Shown here piece after piece: positions 1-13,300 of a stretch of DNA of 64,000 nucleotides. Made by a program: the position numbers and the translations under genes. Positions within the stretch are counted from its first letter, which is position 1, and the number at the start of each line of letters is the position of its first letter. Source of the DNA: Ochromonas danica (taxonomy: Eukaryota > Sar > Chrysophyceae > Chromulinales > Chromulinaceae); the NCBI GenBank assembly GCA_015146655.1, contig VKHL01000006.1, positions 186,001 through 250,000 of the forward strand. The letters are read 5' to 3'. The notes below the pieces were generated by a model. That model saw nothing but the letters and a program-made list of their open reading frames with translations. It was not told where the DNA came from and did no database searches.

Positions 1-606
1 GCGATAGGTAGCTCCGTAGGTAAGGATGGAACCAGTGGAACAGTACTGCTCATCACCCAGGCGACAGGAACGGCAATTGCGGCAGCTATCAGACCAACCA
101 TCAACACTCCTTCAGTAACATTCCTTTCCAGGCGCAATATCGACAATATCAACTCAACTCACCTATCTACCATACAGCCAACTCCCACGCGTTGACCCAC
201 TTGGAATTTTGACGCTTTATTACCAACACTTTCCACCACTCCCACAATCTCATGACCAGGAACCCTGGAATTGTACAATCATTGCTTGTCAGCAAGCACG
301 CATGAATACTTACAAGGGAATGAGCGATCTAAGATATCTTACATGGGGAAGATGCCTGGTCCCCAAGTGGCTTTCCATTCATCTCTCGTCTAACAAACAG
401 CAGCGTATCTTCAGTCAGCTGGCTCTTCCACTTTAACAAAAGGTGAGGAGGACTGTACTTACCATGTGGATGTCGGAGTGGCAGATTCCAGCATACAAGA
501 TCTTGATGGACACATCATGAGGTCCAGGAGCGCGACGACTAATGGTGGCGGGCACTAAAGCTTCAGTAGCACTAGGAGCCCAGTAGCATTTCACTTCAGA
601 TGACAT
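1..606 (-). CDS. Zinc alcohol dehydrogenase (CAD-like), left copy, partial at window edge
   Basis: This is the 5' part of a medium-chain zinc alcohol dehydrogenase. It mirrors the complete gene on the other side of the spacer: every coordinate x maps to 1841-x. The exons inferred from that mirror are 606-463, 389-343, 264-163 and 85-1 (continuing beyond the window), with the same intron positions. The visible part holds the catalytic zinc-ligand segment (Cys-His-Ser-Asp-Ile-His), the Gly-His-Glu motif and the start of the structural-zinc cysteine cluster. No disruption is visible, so it is probably a functional second gene whose 3' half lies outside the window. Its 5' flank (607-822) matches that of the partner gene with a few substitutions and two 1-bp indels. 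Confidence 0.8.
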
Positions 607-822
607 TTTAATTGAGCAAAGGGGTGAGCAAAAGGTGCAAGATTGCAAGGTGTTCGATCAGTAAATCGATTGTGATAGTCCAACCCAAGAGCATTTTTCT
701 TTACTTGGTCAGAAAGGAGGTGTTTGGTTCGGTGCGATGTGTTGGCAAAGGAAGGGCACTCATTGGGGAGAGCCTCTTGGGGAGGTGCCCATCTTCACCC
801 AGCTGCCTTAACTTGTCACCAT

Positions 823-1020
823 CCTCCAAGCCAAGCACTTTTTGCGATAATTATGCCATCAGTTTAAACTTAACTAAGCTATCCATCCAAAATTAAGCCG
901 ATTATTGTTACGATATAATATTTCTATTTCTTATTTTTGTTATGAAGTTTAGTTAACTGAACAACAATTGAACTAACAATTCAAGAAGTAGCTTTGTTGT
1001 TCATTGATAAAAAGCAACAG
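823..1020. promoter_or_regulatory. AT-rich spacer between divergent alcohol dehydrogenase genes
   Basis: This 198-bp AT-rich segment separates the two inverted arms and lies upstream of both genes. It is not itself palindromic and carries no open frame. Its position implies bidirectional promoter function. I cannot define individual motifs with confidence. Confidence 0.4.
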
Positions 1021-1234
1021 ATGGTGACAAGTTAAGACAGCTGAGTGAAGATGGGCACTCCCCAAGAGGCTCTCCCCAATGAGTGCCCCTCCTCTGCCAA
1101 CACATCGTACCGAACCAAACACCTCCTTTCTGACCAAGTAAAGAAAAATGCTCTTGGTTGGACTATCACAATTGATTTACTGATCGAACACCTTGCAATC
1201 TTGCACCTTTTGCTCACCCCTTTGCTCAATTAAA

Positions 1235-2551
1235 ATGTCATCTGAAGTGAAATGCTACTGGGCTCCTAGTGCTACTGAAGCTTTAGTGCCCGCCACCATT
1301 AGTCGTCGCGCTCCTGGACCTCATGATGTGTCCATCAAGATCTTGTATGCTGGAATCTGCCACTCCGACATCCACATGGTAAGTACAGTCCTCCTCACCT
1401 TTTGTTAAAGTGGAAGAGCCAGCTGACTGAAGATACGCTGCTGTTTGTTAGACGAGAGATGAATGGAAAGCCACTTGGGGACCAGGCATCTTCCCCATGT
1501 AAGATATCTTAGATCGCTCATTCCCTTGTAAGTATTCATGCGTGCTTGCTGACAAGCAATGATTGTACAATTCCAGGGTTCCTGGTCATGAGATTGTGGG
1601 AGTGGTGGAAAGTGTTGGTAATAAAGCGTCAAAATTCCAAGTGGGTCAACGCGTGGGAGTTGGCTGTATGGTAGATAGGTGAGTTGAGTTGATATTGTCG
1701 ATATTGCGCCTGGAAAGGAATGTTACTGAAGGAGTGTTGATGGTTGGTCTGATAGCTGCCGCAATTGCCGTTCCTGTCGCCTGGGTGATGAGCAGTACTG
1801 TTCCACTGGTTCCATCCTTACCTACGGAGCTACCTATCGCTATCCTCACTGTGAGGAGTATAACGAGAAAGGCGGCAATGTGACTTATGGCGGATATTCC
1901 CAGCGCATTGTGGTGGATGAAAACTATGTGGTGGGTGTCCCAGAGAACTTGGACATCAAAGGAGTGGCTCCTCTGCTGTGTGCAGGCATCACCAGCTACT
2001 CTCCGCTGATGCACTTTGGGTTGCGTCCTTACCATAAGTTTGCTGTGGCTGGGTTGGGAGGATTGGGTCATATGGGAGTGAAGTTTGGCGTGGCTTTGGG
2101 TGCTCACACTACAGTGCTGTCTCGTGGCAATGGTAAGAAGGACTCTGCCTTAGTGGATTTGCGTGCAGATGCCTATGTGGATATGAAGAATACTGAGGAG
2201 GTGAAGTCCGTCATGGGTACTTTTGATTTCATCCTCAACACCATCGCCGCTGATCATGATATCAACACCTATCTTCGTCTTCTGAAGCATGATGGTGTTA
2301 TGGTGATGGTTGGAGTTCCTGAGAAGCCTCTGTCCATGTATAACCATCCTCTGGTGGAAGGTCGTCGTCTGTTGGCAGGCTCTGCGATTGGCGGCATTCG
2401 TGAGACTCAGGAGATGTTGGACTTCTGTGGCCGCAAGAACATTGTGTCCGATGTGGAAGTGATTCCTGCAGCCAAGATCAATGAGGCGTATGAGAGAACC
2501 TTGCGTAGTGATGTGAAGTATCGCTTTGTCATTGACACGGCAACATTGTAA
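1235..2551 (+). CDS. Zinc-dependent alcohol dehydrogenase, cinnamyl-alcohol-dehydrogenase type
   Basis: Four exons (1235-1378, 1452-1498, 1577-1678, 1756-2551) join in frame to 362 aa, the usual size for CAD/YahK-type NADP(H) alcohol dehydrogenases that reduce aldehydes to alcohols. Visible features in order are a catalytic-zinc Cys in CHSDIH, the PGHE motif, four cysteines of the structural zinc site ([15 protein letters not shown]), and a Rossmann dinucleotide loop GLGGLGHMG near residue 180. Introns are 70-78 bp with GTAAGT, GTAAGA or GTGAGT donors. The ATG at 1235 is chosen because it gives the typical short N-terminus. The upstream gene is an inverted copy on the minus strand. Substrate specificity cannot be told from sequence. 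Confidence 0.9.
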
Positions 2552-2888
2552 GGAGACAGTCGCGCAGAGTACATGTACTCTTTACATGATAAGTTAATAG
2601 ATGCACTGAACCAAACGATTTTGTTCTGAACCAAAGGTATTTGACTTTGAAATTGTTACTGGAATGGTGCTGCGTTTATTTTTCTTGTCGAGATTGTTAG
2701 AGCAAAGTTGCTACTTTTGTGGTCCTTCTTGCTTCTGCGCGGCTTCCTGTAGATTTGCTGAATTGTGTGGATGTTGTTATTGCGCGGGAATTAGTCCTCC
2801 CTTTGGATTGTCAGACCTTGCAAATGAAAGTGTTTTGGGGAATGATGCTCAATCCAAGTCTCCTGTCTTTCCAGTTTGATAGATCGTC
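2552..2888. other. Intergenic region or possible 5' exon of the next gene
   Basis: This is the 3' flank of the alcohol dehydrogenase followed by short open frames (for example 2719-2943, plus strand) that might be an upstream exon of the unresolved gene. I cannot connect them by a convincing splice junction. Confidence 0.3.
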
Positions 2889-4062
2889 ATGGAACCACCC
2901 TCTTCGACCCCTTCTGTCAGGTTATTCAAGCAATGTCTCATAGTTCTTGATGACCGACAGCTCAGTCCAAAATCGCTTCTTCACTTTCTGCGAAGCCGCA
3001 GTATTATTCCTGAGGATGTTGCTGAATCTATGGCACACATACATCTGGAATTTCTCTGTCCTGCTACGATGTCAAATGTCACTCAATGGCTGAAGACAGG
3101 TCGTCACCTCATGCTTTCCACTGCCAACAGCTGCACATTCCTCGAGCAAATTGTATTGTCTGTCCATAACGATCTATGTTTAATCATCTTCTATCTATAT
3201 TCTCCTTCTACACCCTTCTCTCCTATGAACGTGCCATCATCTTGCCTTAGTAGTGGTTCGGGTGGTAGCAGGTTTGGCGGGGGTAGTACCGTGTTGCGAA
3301 TTGGACTGGAGGAAAACGAAGTGAAGCGAACCTTTCAGATCCGACAGCCTTGGCACATGACATGGTGGGGTAAATTTCTCAATCCATATTTTGTACTTAT
3401 TCTAATTATTGCAATATCTTTTCAGGGAAAAAGTACAAGCTGCGCTATTTCAGTGTGGGAGAAATGCGGAAGAAGGAATAACAACAAGAGAGAGTTGCAC
3501 GAGTTGTAGTAGCAACCCCACAGAGCTCTTCATTGGCGCTGGTGAAGTTGTTGGTGACAATTTTTACAGCAGTGTAAGTGATGGCTTGTTATCTGACAGA
3601 ACAGAAGATGCTGCCAGCTTGCTTTGGTCAGAAAGACAATCCCTGCGAAGTCATTCCTGGAACACCCTTCCTCTTTACGATGAGTATGGGACAGATTCAG
3701 ACAAATCTAATGGTGAGGATGATATGATCTTGCCTCTCAATTCAAGAGAAGTCAATGAAAAATGCAGGATGGCATCTCACAAGTGTAATAATCATGAGAA
3801 TCTATTACGCTCTCTTCGTCCTTCTTCATCTGGTGAACTAGCTGTGACATATCCTTTAATCAGAAGGAACAGAAACGTACCCAAGTCTTGCTGTAGTTCA
3901 GTAGTAGCTGGAGTACTGAGTGATAAAGCTTTGTCTCCCCACACTACTTCCAACTTTAACGCTGTATTGACGATGACGATGGACTTAGCAGAGTGTCGGA
4001 CGTGCAAATTGGACAAACTTCAATTCAAACGAAGGAGTTGTCCCTTGTATTCTGCTACTTAG
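2889..4062 (+). CDS. Unrecognised protein-coding region, gene model unresolved
   Basis: Two plus-strand open frames (2889-3509 and 3409-4062) look like parts of one spliced gene that I do not recognise. A good intron is visible at 3370-3427 (GTAAAT donor, pyrimidine-rich TTTTCAG acceptor). Its acceptor joins the second frame only if the upstream exon is read in a third frame, entering near 3284 after another possible acceptor. A strong polypyrimidine tract ending in CTTAG at 3250 suggests one more intron. The C-terminal frame is serine-rich and ends in a cysteine cluster (C-x2-C spacing, then a further Cys) that vaguely recalls the start of a DHHC cysteine-rich domain, but no DHHC follows. 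RNA evidence would settle the structure. Confidence 0.4.
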
Positions 4063-4340
4063 AGGTCTACTACTAGCATTTCTTTTCCAAACTGCATTAC
4101 TAAAGAACTAATTAGTATGTACTGATCTTACTTAATAATTGATTGTTGATGGGCATTGAATTTTGTTGTTCGCGTGGCAAGTGAAACCGCTGCGAGTTAT
4201 AACTCACAAAATCAAAGTTTAGAAAGCGACTAATAGTCCTGTGTGAAAGAAGGAAGAAGGCAAACGCTATTTAAATCTATTTCAATTCTAATAGGCTATC
4301 TTAACGTTCATCCCTGATTAGAAGTGGTTTATTGGATTAG
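4063..4340. other. Intergenic AT-rich region upstream of the giant gene
   Basis: This 278-bp AT-rich stretch has no open frame of note. It presumably carries the 3' end of the previous gene and the promoter of the giant LRR/IQ/MORN gene. No individual motif is supported. Confidence 0.4.
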
Positions 4341-7300
4341 ATGGCGATGTCTTCCCTGTCACCTGAGATGGAGTCCTTCATCTCCTCTCTGCGCCTCGAG
4401 TGCCTCACCGCGACACCCACAACCACTTTCTTCCCTGCCTTGCCCTCCTATCAGCCTTCTACCCCTTGGGAGAGTCGTCTACCTCTAGGCACAATTATGA
4501 TTGACCTTTCCTTATGGTGGTCCTGGCTCAGTGACGAAGTGCTGGTGTATCTACAAAGAAAGAAGACCACGATCTCATTGCAAATGAGTCAATTAGAGCC
4601 TGCGTTCCCTCTCTCCCTCTTGGAAAAAATAGGTTCCTTCCTTGGGTCAGCCTTATATGAGCTAGTCATTGAGCGATGTCCTCAAATCAGCTGGCAGGAG
4701 GAAGTGAAAATATTATTGCGGCGCTGTGGTAATCTGAGTGCGTTGACTTTAATAGGACAGACTTGGGTAGATGATAATGTCTTGGAGCAATTATCATTGA
4801 GATATCAAAAGACACTAGGTCAGCTTTCACTAGTGGATTGTCCTAATATGACAAATAATGGGTTATTTCAAATTGGTCGACGATGTCAAGCATTACAACG
4901 ACTAAAGATCGTGTCCTGTCGGCAGATCTCAGATGCTGGGATTCTTGAACTAACTAAGAAGATTCAGTTACAGCATATTGAGATCAGTCATAATTGGTCA
5001 GTGACTGATCGTAGCATTGGAGCATTGGTGGGGAATGCCAAGGACCTCCTCACACTCACACTGGTCAACTGTCCGAAGTTAACGGATACTACCCTGTCCT
5101 GGCTATATGAAACACAAGCAAGTTGGGGAAAGAAGCGTAATCTTGCAGGTATTACTTTGAAAGAGTTGATTCTCACGGACAATAGTCATTATACAGCTCA
5201 GGTCTTACTCTTTCTCTCCACCTCCGCTGTGGGGCTGGAGAGACTGGATCTGAGGCAATGCCCTAGTCTTGATCCTGCCCTCGGACTTAAAGAATTAACC
5301 AATTTAAATCATTTAAATAGTATTTTATTGGGGCCAAGCAAGGTGAAAGACACTCACCTTTTGATAGAGGGGTTGCATTATCATAATGAGCGATTGAAGA
5401 CTTTACATCTCGTGGAAATTGATGGCTTCTCCGACGAGCTCTTAGGACAGTTATTAGATCCTTTATGGCAATTAGAAGAGTTAGTTGTGGATAGTCTGCC
5501 CTTTGGAACAACATCGATTGAATCGTTATGCAGTAATATCCCCAATATTGCTCGACTATCCATTATCAACAGTTCCTTCTTTGGTGATGCTGAATTGCGA
5601 TGTTTGACTTCAGTTTGTCTACATTTGACTGACCTGAGATTGACTCGTTGTCCACGCCTAACTGATGGCGGCTTTGTTCGATTTATTGGATTGAAGTTAT
5701 TGGCCAAGTTGAATCTCTCTTACATCTCTCCTCAGTGTACCACCAACCTCTTGAAATCGCTTACTGTCTCTCCTCTCACTGACTTGGTCTTGGATGGATT
5801 GACACTGTCAGTACGCGAAAGTTTTGCTTTTCTGCGACGAGATCGTTCATGGTGCCTTCAAACGCTGTCGTTGAAGCAATGCAAAGGCATGACAATCGAG
5901 GATATTTCCTATTTATTGCGATGGTTCCCAGCATGTCAAGAGGTTGATCTGACATTGGTGACACGACCATCGCTTGATCAGCTCAAAGCACTGCCTCATG
6001 GCCATCCCTTCCTGTCCTTCTTCTCCTCGCCAGACTTTAGTGGTTATCGTCTGGATGAGAGAGGGAAGAGAGAATACAAGCAATATTGGTCTTTCTTCAC
6101 TCAATGTCAGCGCCATCACTGTGCTCGAAGGATTCAAACCCTCTATCATCATTACAAGAGGAGATGCGAGGAGTTGAAGGCCATGAGACGAGAGCGATGG
6201 GATGACTTCAAAATCTATCTACTAACCCGCATCCAGGCATTAGTTCGTGGCTATCAAGAACGCAAAGTGTTGCGGAAGAAGATGTTGGCGGGACGAAGAA
6301 TTGTGCGGGCTGCGAGGGACTATCTCTTCTATCAAGACTATCTCAAGCACTATCGTGCGAAAATACACTATCGTACTGCTCTCAAAAAGAAGTTATGGAA
6401 TCACTTATGGAAATTCCATCAAGGCCAGCAATTGAAATGTGGTCATGCCCAGCAACAGATTATGACCCGACACGGACATCGCATACAGAAGAGATACTTC
6501 CGCCAGTTGAAAAGAATGATGCCTATCATACAAGAATTAAAGTTTGAATACTCAGCTTTAATCTTTTGGGAGACTAATTTCTTATCCAAGATATTAAAGC
6601 ATTGGCATCAAGTAGTTTTCCATTCCTCCAATCATAATCAAGATTTAGTGAGGATCTTTATGATGGCCTTACCCATGACCGTCTGGAACTCTAATCATCA
6701 TCAACAAGTCATTGGGCTGGCCAATAGCTTTCGTAATCGACGTTTATTGATTATCGCATGGATGGTCTTAGCAGATGATCGCTTGGCAGTTAAACGCGCA
6801 GAACGACTAGAACCAACTGCTGTTGAACACTTCCAGAAGTCGTTTTTCCGGCGTGTTTGTGGATTAATTGTCTCAAAGTGGGCAAAATATGTCAAAACTC
6901 GATTGTGGAAACGACAGCGGAAAGTCTATGGAGAATATATGTGCAAACAATGGAGATATGAAGACTTTATAGAAGGATGGAAAGCCTACGCACAACATCG
7001 TTTGCAAATGAAGCAATGGCTTAACTATGGTTTACAACATCATCCACACTATTATATGCGGTTTTACTTTCTCTTACGATGGGTTCCTCTCACAAGGAAC
7101 AAGTTCGTCTATCATGCTCTTAATATCAAGGCCAAGCAACAGCATCGTTACTATCTCCATCATCATGGCTTAGAATTGTTGAAGAAAGGTGTCGTTCGTT
7201 CGAGGATATGGAGGATCATGATGAAGCGTGCTACCATTGTTGGTCGTCGTCATTATTACCGCCCCACCTTTAATGCGTGGAAAGAGTTTAAAACCTTTTC

Positions 7301-10300
7301 CCATAATCTAGAGCTACTCTATATTAAACGATACCAAGATCGTCTGGTCCGTCGAATATGGCGTGATTTCAAAGAAGGCATTGCCATTAGCAAAGAAGTC
7401 GCCAAGCAACTCGCCTTGGAATTAGCGCAACAACTGGAAGATCAAGCGGCATTTGACAGGGCGATTCGATCTTTGATACTGTTCCAAGCTCAAGCTCGAC
7501 GATTTATTACCTCACGGCGATTCAATCGCGATCGAATTGAAAAACTCTACGCCTTGCAGATATTACAAAACTTCTTCCGCACTTTCTTAGCACGTAGACA
7601 ATATGCAAGTCGATTAAAGAAAGCTGATATTGCAGAGAAAGTTCGTGAAGATAATGAATTGGAACGAATGCGTCAAGAGGAAGTGGAAATGCGCTATTAT
7701 CTCTATCATGTCAAAGCTGTCGTGAATATCCAACGGCTATATCGAGGATTACGAGATCGACGACTTGCAGCACAACTAGCAATTGAATATTTCCGAGATA
7801 AGCAAAAGGCATTCTATGAGGAAGGATTGTCAATTCGATGGTATCGCCAAGCATATTTGCGACTGGTGATGCAACAAGAACAACAACGACAAAATGCTGC
7901 CACAGAAATTAATCGAGTAGCACGTGGATTCCTGGCACGTAAACGATTTGTTCTCCTAAAGCATCATAAACTAATGGTTGAGAAAGCGATCATCGTGCAA
8001 ACATGGTATCGTGGAGTTTTGTCACGATTGAAATTAGCAGCAATGAAAAGAGATCGTTATCATGAAATTCGATTTCATATCGCACGTGATCGGCGTGGTT
8101 TGATTTTACGATTAATGGGGATACGGAAAAGAAAAGCACAATTTCGTGTGGGGAAATTTCTGTCAGAATTAGGATTGGACCCCATGACATTCCAACATCA
8201 AGTCTCTGTGTTAATCCAAGAGACGAAAGAAGATTTCAATCAGTTTGTGGAAGTCTTGAAAAGAGAATATCGTCTATGGAAAGAGCATGGAATGAATCAA
8301 TTGAATAAGATGTTGGAGAGACGAAGGTTATTGACTGAACATCCATCACATAGATTTAAATTGACGAAGGGACAGGCAGTAAAGATTGTGGAGTTTGGAC
8401 ATAAGTATGAAGGATACACAGGTAAGCAATCAACTATATAGCATGTGTACATCTATCCATGGTGCCTGTTGTGCATTCCAAATTCTGACTGTGCTTCATG
8501 TGGTGTGCTTGCTGTCTTCTAGGTGTAATCAGTCGTATTGATGACGGTGTGCCAGGCAATCCTTTGTACGAGGTCGTACTCGATCGTTTCTATGGTGCAC
8601 AGACATATGTTCGCATGACAACCGACCCCCTTAAGATCTATGAGATCAACTATCAGCCTCTTGTGGCTATCGATAGTCGTCCTATCCTCTCCTCTATCCA
8701 GGACCCCCGCCACCATGGCAGTAAAGCAGGAGGAGTAGTAAGTCATCAAGTCTTTGGACTTCATCCTGAAGATTCATTCTATTCCCGCAAAAATGTCATT
8801 GCTGCTTGGAAGATACAATGTGCGTATCGCATCCATCGTGCTCGATCTATTGTTGCTCGAAAACGATACGAGCATTGGAAGCAGAATATCATGCGACAAC
8901 GACTATTTCTGCATCATTTCAGCCAAAGCAACAGCTTGAATATGCATGGATATATTGTGGGCAAGTCTCTCTTATCTATTCTCCCCAAAAAGCTTATCTT
9001 CTTCAATGAGATTCGTCACAAACTTTTACCACAACGTTTCTTGGCAGTAGCTACAAAGTTACAAGAGAAGAATGTGATAAGGAGAGAGTTAGATGGGCGT
9101 ATCAGAGACAGACAGAAGTTTATGCAAAAAGCTGTGCTAACACAATCCAAAGAAGTGTTTCTGACAGGACATGAGAAGTTTACCAGAGGGAAGCATTTTA
9201 GGCATTTCATGGGACGAGTGTATGGAATGTTCTATCTTTCTCCACGTGGTCTGGGCGAGGTTGGTGGAGGTGGTGCACGAGGAGTAAGGTATCTCACAGG
9301 CAGAGGAAAGCAGAGCTTGATTGCTGGCATGGACCAGTTTACTTTTCAACAGTTTGAGAACTCGCCGCATGTTCGATATTATAAGACTCAGCTCTATCAG
9401 GTAATGTAGAAATGCATGTTTGTACAACTGTGCAAGGAATGTGTTCTGTATATGTGATAGGAACAGTGTGTGTGACTATTCCTCTTTAATGTATCCACTA
9501 TGCAAGACTGACAGTGATTGATTGTATCGCAGGGGGAATGGACTGGACTGCCTCTTATCACACCTCTTCGCCCTCATGGTGAAGGAACCGTCGTGTTTCT
9601 CGATGGATGGGGCTTCGCCAAAGAGGACAAAGTGGTCTACCTTACGGTCTTGGCATGTCGTCATCTCAATGCTATGGATGTAATCACTGGTGCCAGTGAT
9701 CCATATTGTGAGATCCGCTGCAACGGACATACTGTGCAAACGACCGTGAAATACGCTTCTTTAAACCCGTCTTACCATGAACAGTTTGAAATCGATGTAA
9801 CCAACCCCGCTGCATCCTTGCAGATTATTGTGAAGGACAAAGATTTCTTTGGTTCAGATGACTTTATGGGACAAGTTATCCTCAAGCTGGCAGATTATAG
9901 TGATGGTCGCAGCTATCACTTGATGCTCCCTTTGAAAGGAGAGACAGTCGGCGGGGATAAGAAGAAGTCGGGCAATGCTGCCGGGGATGGGAGAGAACAG
10001 CATCAACAGGCTGAGGACGATGGCTTTGATCGTGGTGAGATTGAGTTGCGATTGCGTTGGGCAGAACGTAAAGATGACGATGACTACGCCAAACAACAAC
10101 TGAGGAAGGAAATGTTGGTTAGGTTGCAAAGATGGGTACGTTGGTTAGCTTCGAAAAAGAAAGTCTATCAGCTACGAGATTTGAGAGAAAGGAATATACT
10201 ACAGATGCATCAAGCTGCGATCAAGATCACAACGATTTGTAGAGTGAGACTTGCCAAGAAGGACTATCGGAGAAGATTAAGACGACGAAGGTAAGCCCTG

Positions 10301-13300
10301 TTACTACGCTGTTGAGACTGTTGAACTCACACTGTTCATATTGTTTAATAGAGCGGCGATTAAAATTCAAAAGCGTGTGCGTATTTGGATTGCAAAGCGA
10401 ATCTATCGTCATAAACTCTTGCATAATCGAATGGCAATACGAATTCAAACGACAATGCGTGTCTATCTTGCCAAATCATTTGTTGCAAGAATGAAAAGTC
10501 AGGCTGCAGCAGATCTTAATGCAGATGCTACGACTATTCAGAAGAACATACGTCGTTACTTGGCAATCAAAACAGTAACAGCCATGCGCATTTTCCACAA
10601 TCAGACCATCTCTGCTTTGCGGTACCTTGGCAATGAGCACGAGGCAAAAGATAACACTGTGGGAGCAGAAGCTAAAGGAAATGACGAGTTGATATTGTCT
10701 CAGGACGCTTCCTTGACTCCTCCTCCTGTCGTACTTGCCATTCTACCTAAAGGTGAAGGTATTCTCTCAGCTTTGCCGTGGCTCATAACGTTTGGAGTAG
10801 ATAATGAATATGGTTACAAGCGAACCCGTCGCATTGCCTATCGATTGTTTCAGTCTATGTTACGGAGAAAGTATGCACGTCTCGTCTCTCGATTTGGAGT
10901 CGTTTATGTGGATGCCTACCCTCCACGCAAACATGATGATGATGGACTTGAGGATGTTCAAAGCAACGAAAGAAAGGATGGAGAGGAACCTGTGGACTTT
11001 GTTTCTGTCTACTTGCCGCCTTTCCAGCCTTTATTTAGTCGTTTGTCACGACCTGCAGCTGTCTCATTACTTCTCCGTTATGAGCACCTCGCTCTTCTTC
11101 ATCTACCCACATCGGTCTATCTAAACGCTTCTGTGAACCTCTTGGTTTCCACTGTTCAGTGTGCCTATCGACAGCATCTTGCGCGAAAAGCGCGAAAACA
11201 AATGATTCAGATGCTTCAAGGGATTATTCTCTTCCAACGACTCTTTCGAAAGAGATATGAGGTCTTCCATCGTGCTTCCATTTCCATCGCCTCTCTATTC
11301 CGAATGATTCGTGCACGGCGTCATGTAGGACGATTGCTTCATGAATTGCATGCAGCTCAAACTATACAAAGAGGTTTTCGATGCTATTTTGCACGTTGTT
11401 GCATGTTCAACTTTCGATCTGTAGCGAAACTCTCTGTCTTAAAAGCCAGTCCACCATCAGTTGAAAGACATGGTCCTGAGAAATGCTTGGAGCATCGTGA
11501 CGATACCTATTGGTTGGCAATAATCACCGAAGATCCTTCGGTTCCGCCTACGACTATTGAACCCATGGCTGAGCTCCGTGTAGAACTTGCAAAATACGAG
11601 AACATCGTAGAGATTTGGATCCAGACGGGGACCTTTGCTACTTCTCCACGCTTCCTCACTATTGCTGCGGTTACTGATAAAAAGAGTGGTAGCTACACGG
11701 AGTTAGTGGATCGATGGGAAATGCCCTTTCTACCACCTGGTCGAAGTTGGCAAAAGTTTTCAATTGGTCGCGTGAAGGCGAAGTACTTCATGTGTCAGTT
11801 CATGGGGAATTATGGTGATGAGAACTACATCGCCGTCAGACAGATCCGATTCATACGCTCGAAAGAATGTAAGTCATACTACACCTTATTTGGTTGTTTA
11901 AATGCTTTCGTTTGTTAATTGGTATGCTGTGAATAGGTTCTGCAACCATTGTGAAGGAACCAGCACATTATATTCTCTCACCTGGTCCTCATGTTGATGA
12001 GCACGCTGGCATCGTCTTAAAAGTTGGTGCAGAAGGATGGCCAGCTCCAACTTTCCAATGGTAAGTCATCCCTTATGTGTGTGAATGGGCTAGTAGACTA
12101 TCTGTTTTGTGTGGCAAGCTATTATTTATGAATATTTTATGGATCATGCATGCATAATAACATATAGGTATCGCAATGGCAAGATCATCCCAGGTGCTAC
12201 GAAGGCTGAGCTTGAACTCACCCTCTATTCGCCTATTCATGGTCATCGTGCTTATCGCTGTGTCCGCTGCAAGATGGTTGCTCGCAGTGTACCTGCGAAT
12301 GCCTATCATATTATCTGTGGCAACTGCTCCTATCAGTTCACTTATCGTGAGGTATGGTTATCACATGTCAGCCATGACTTAGCGGGTTAGTTTTAATTGT
12401 GGGTTAATGAAATCTGATAGATCGAGGAGTTCGATAAAACCATTCATCATGTCCATGAAGAAGAGGATCATCTCTTGCGATCCAAGAGTTCTTTGCAAGC
12501 ATCTATTGTACAGATTGAAGCTCTTGGAGTGGCTTCTTCTCCCACTACTTCGTCCAAATCACCTAATCGGAAGGATCCAAAGAACACTTCGGTACTCTCT
12601 TCCAAATACACAGCCCTCTTGCAAGATGCACGAGAGAGACTGGAAGAAGTGGAAGGCAAGCTGCAACAGTTACGTGAGAAAAGAGTGGCAATCAAACAGA
12701 CGATGCACTATGTCAACCATTTCTCCAATGAAGGTGAGGGTTCTATTATTAACCTAATGTGATGGAGGCTTGTGTAAAGATCGGTTGTTTTGTATGATCT
12801 CTCTCTAGGTGTCTATGTGTGTGAGGTTCGTAATATTCGAGGAGGCTCACAAATCATTGTTCGACGTTCACGCGGTGCAGTCGTCCTTGTTGAACGACCA
12901 GCACCATATCTCATCACAGTGCAGCCTCTCTATACTCCGCGTCGTGGAGCTATTCGCAAGAAGTGGACCATTTACGCTTCGCTAATTGGAACCTTCCGTC
13001 TGGGTCAGCTCGCTGGACTCTGCCGCATCCGCTATACAGATGGATCATTCTATGAAGGTCCTTATCTGGACGAGCATGCTATTGACAGCACCGGCCAAAC
13101 GATTCCTTCTCGACGAGCAGCTAATCATTTTGGTCTTTTCCGTACTTCTGATGGGCGTGTTTTTGAAGGACATAATGTGGATAACCACTTCGATATTACC
13201 AATTTACAAACCTTTTATCGATTACGGCTACCAAATAAAGAGATTTATGAAGGAATGTTCGTGGATGAGATGTATCATGGAGTGGGTCAGTATATCTATG

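Larger units (their letters stand above)
1..1840. repeat. Inverted repeat with two head-to-head alcohol dehydrogenase genes
   Basis: The left arm 1-822 is the reverse complement of 1021-1840, around a unique AT-rich spacer at 823-1020. Arm coordinates add up to exactly 1841 through coding exons and introns, so there are no indels there. In the promoter-proximal part (about 680-822 and 1021-1165) several substitutions and two single-base indels appear. The left arm runs off the window, so the full arm length is unknown. The spacer must contain both divergent promoters. Confidence 0.9.

Noticed and set aside
1646-2107. 153-codon minus-strand frame over the alcohol dehydrogenase
   Set aside because: It is antisense to the well-supported coding exon and runs across its intron.
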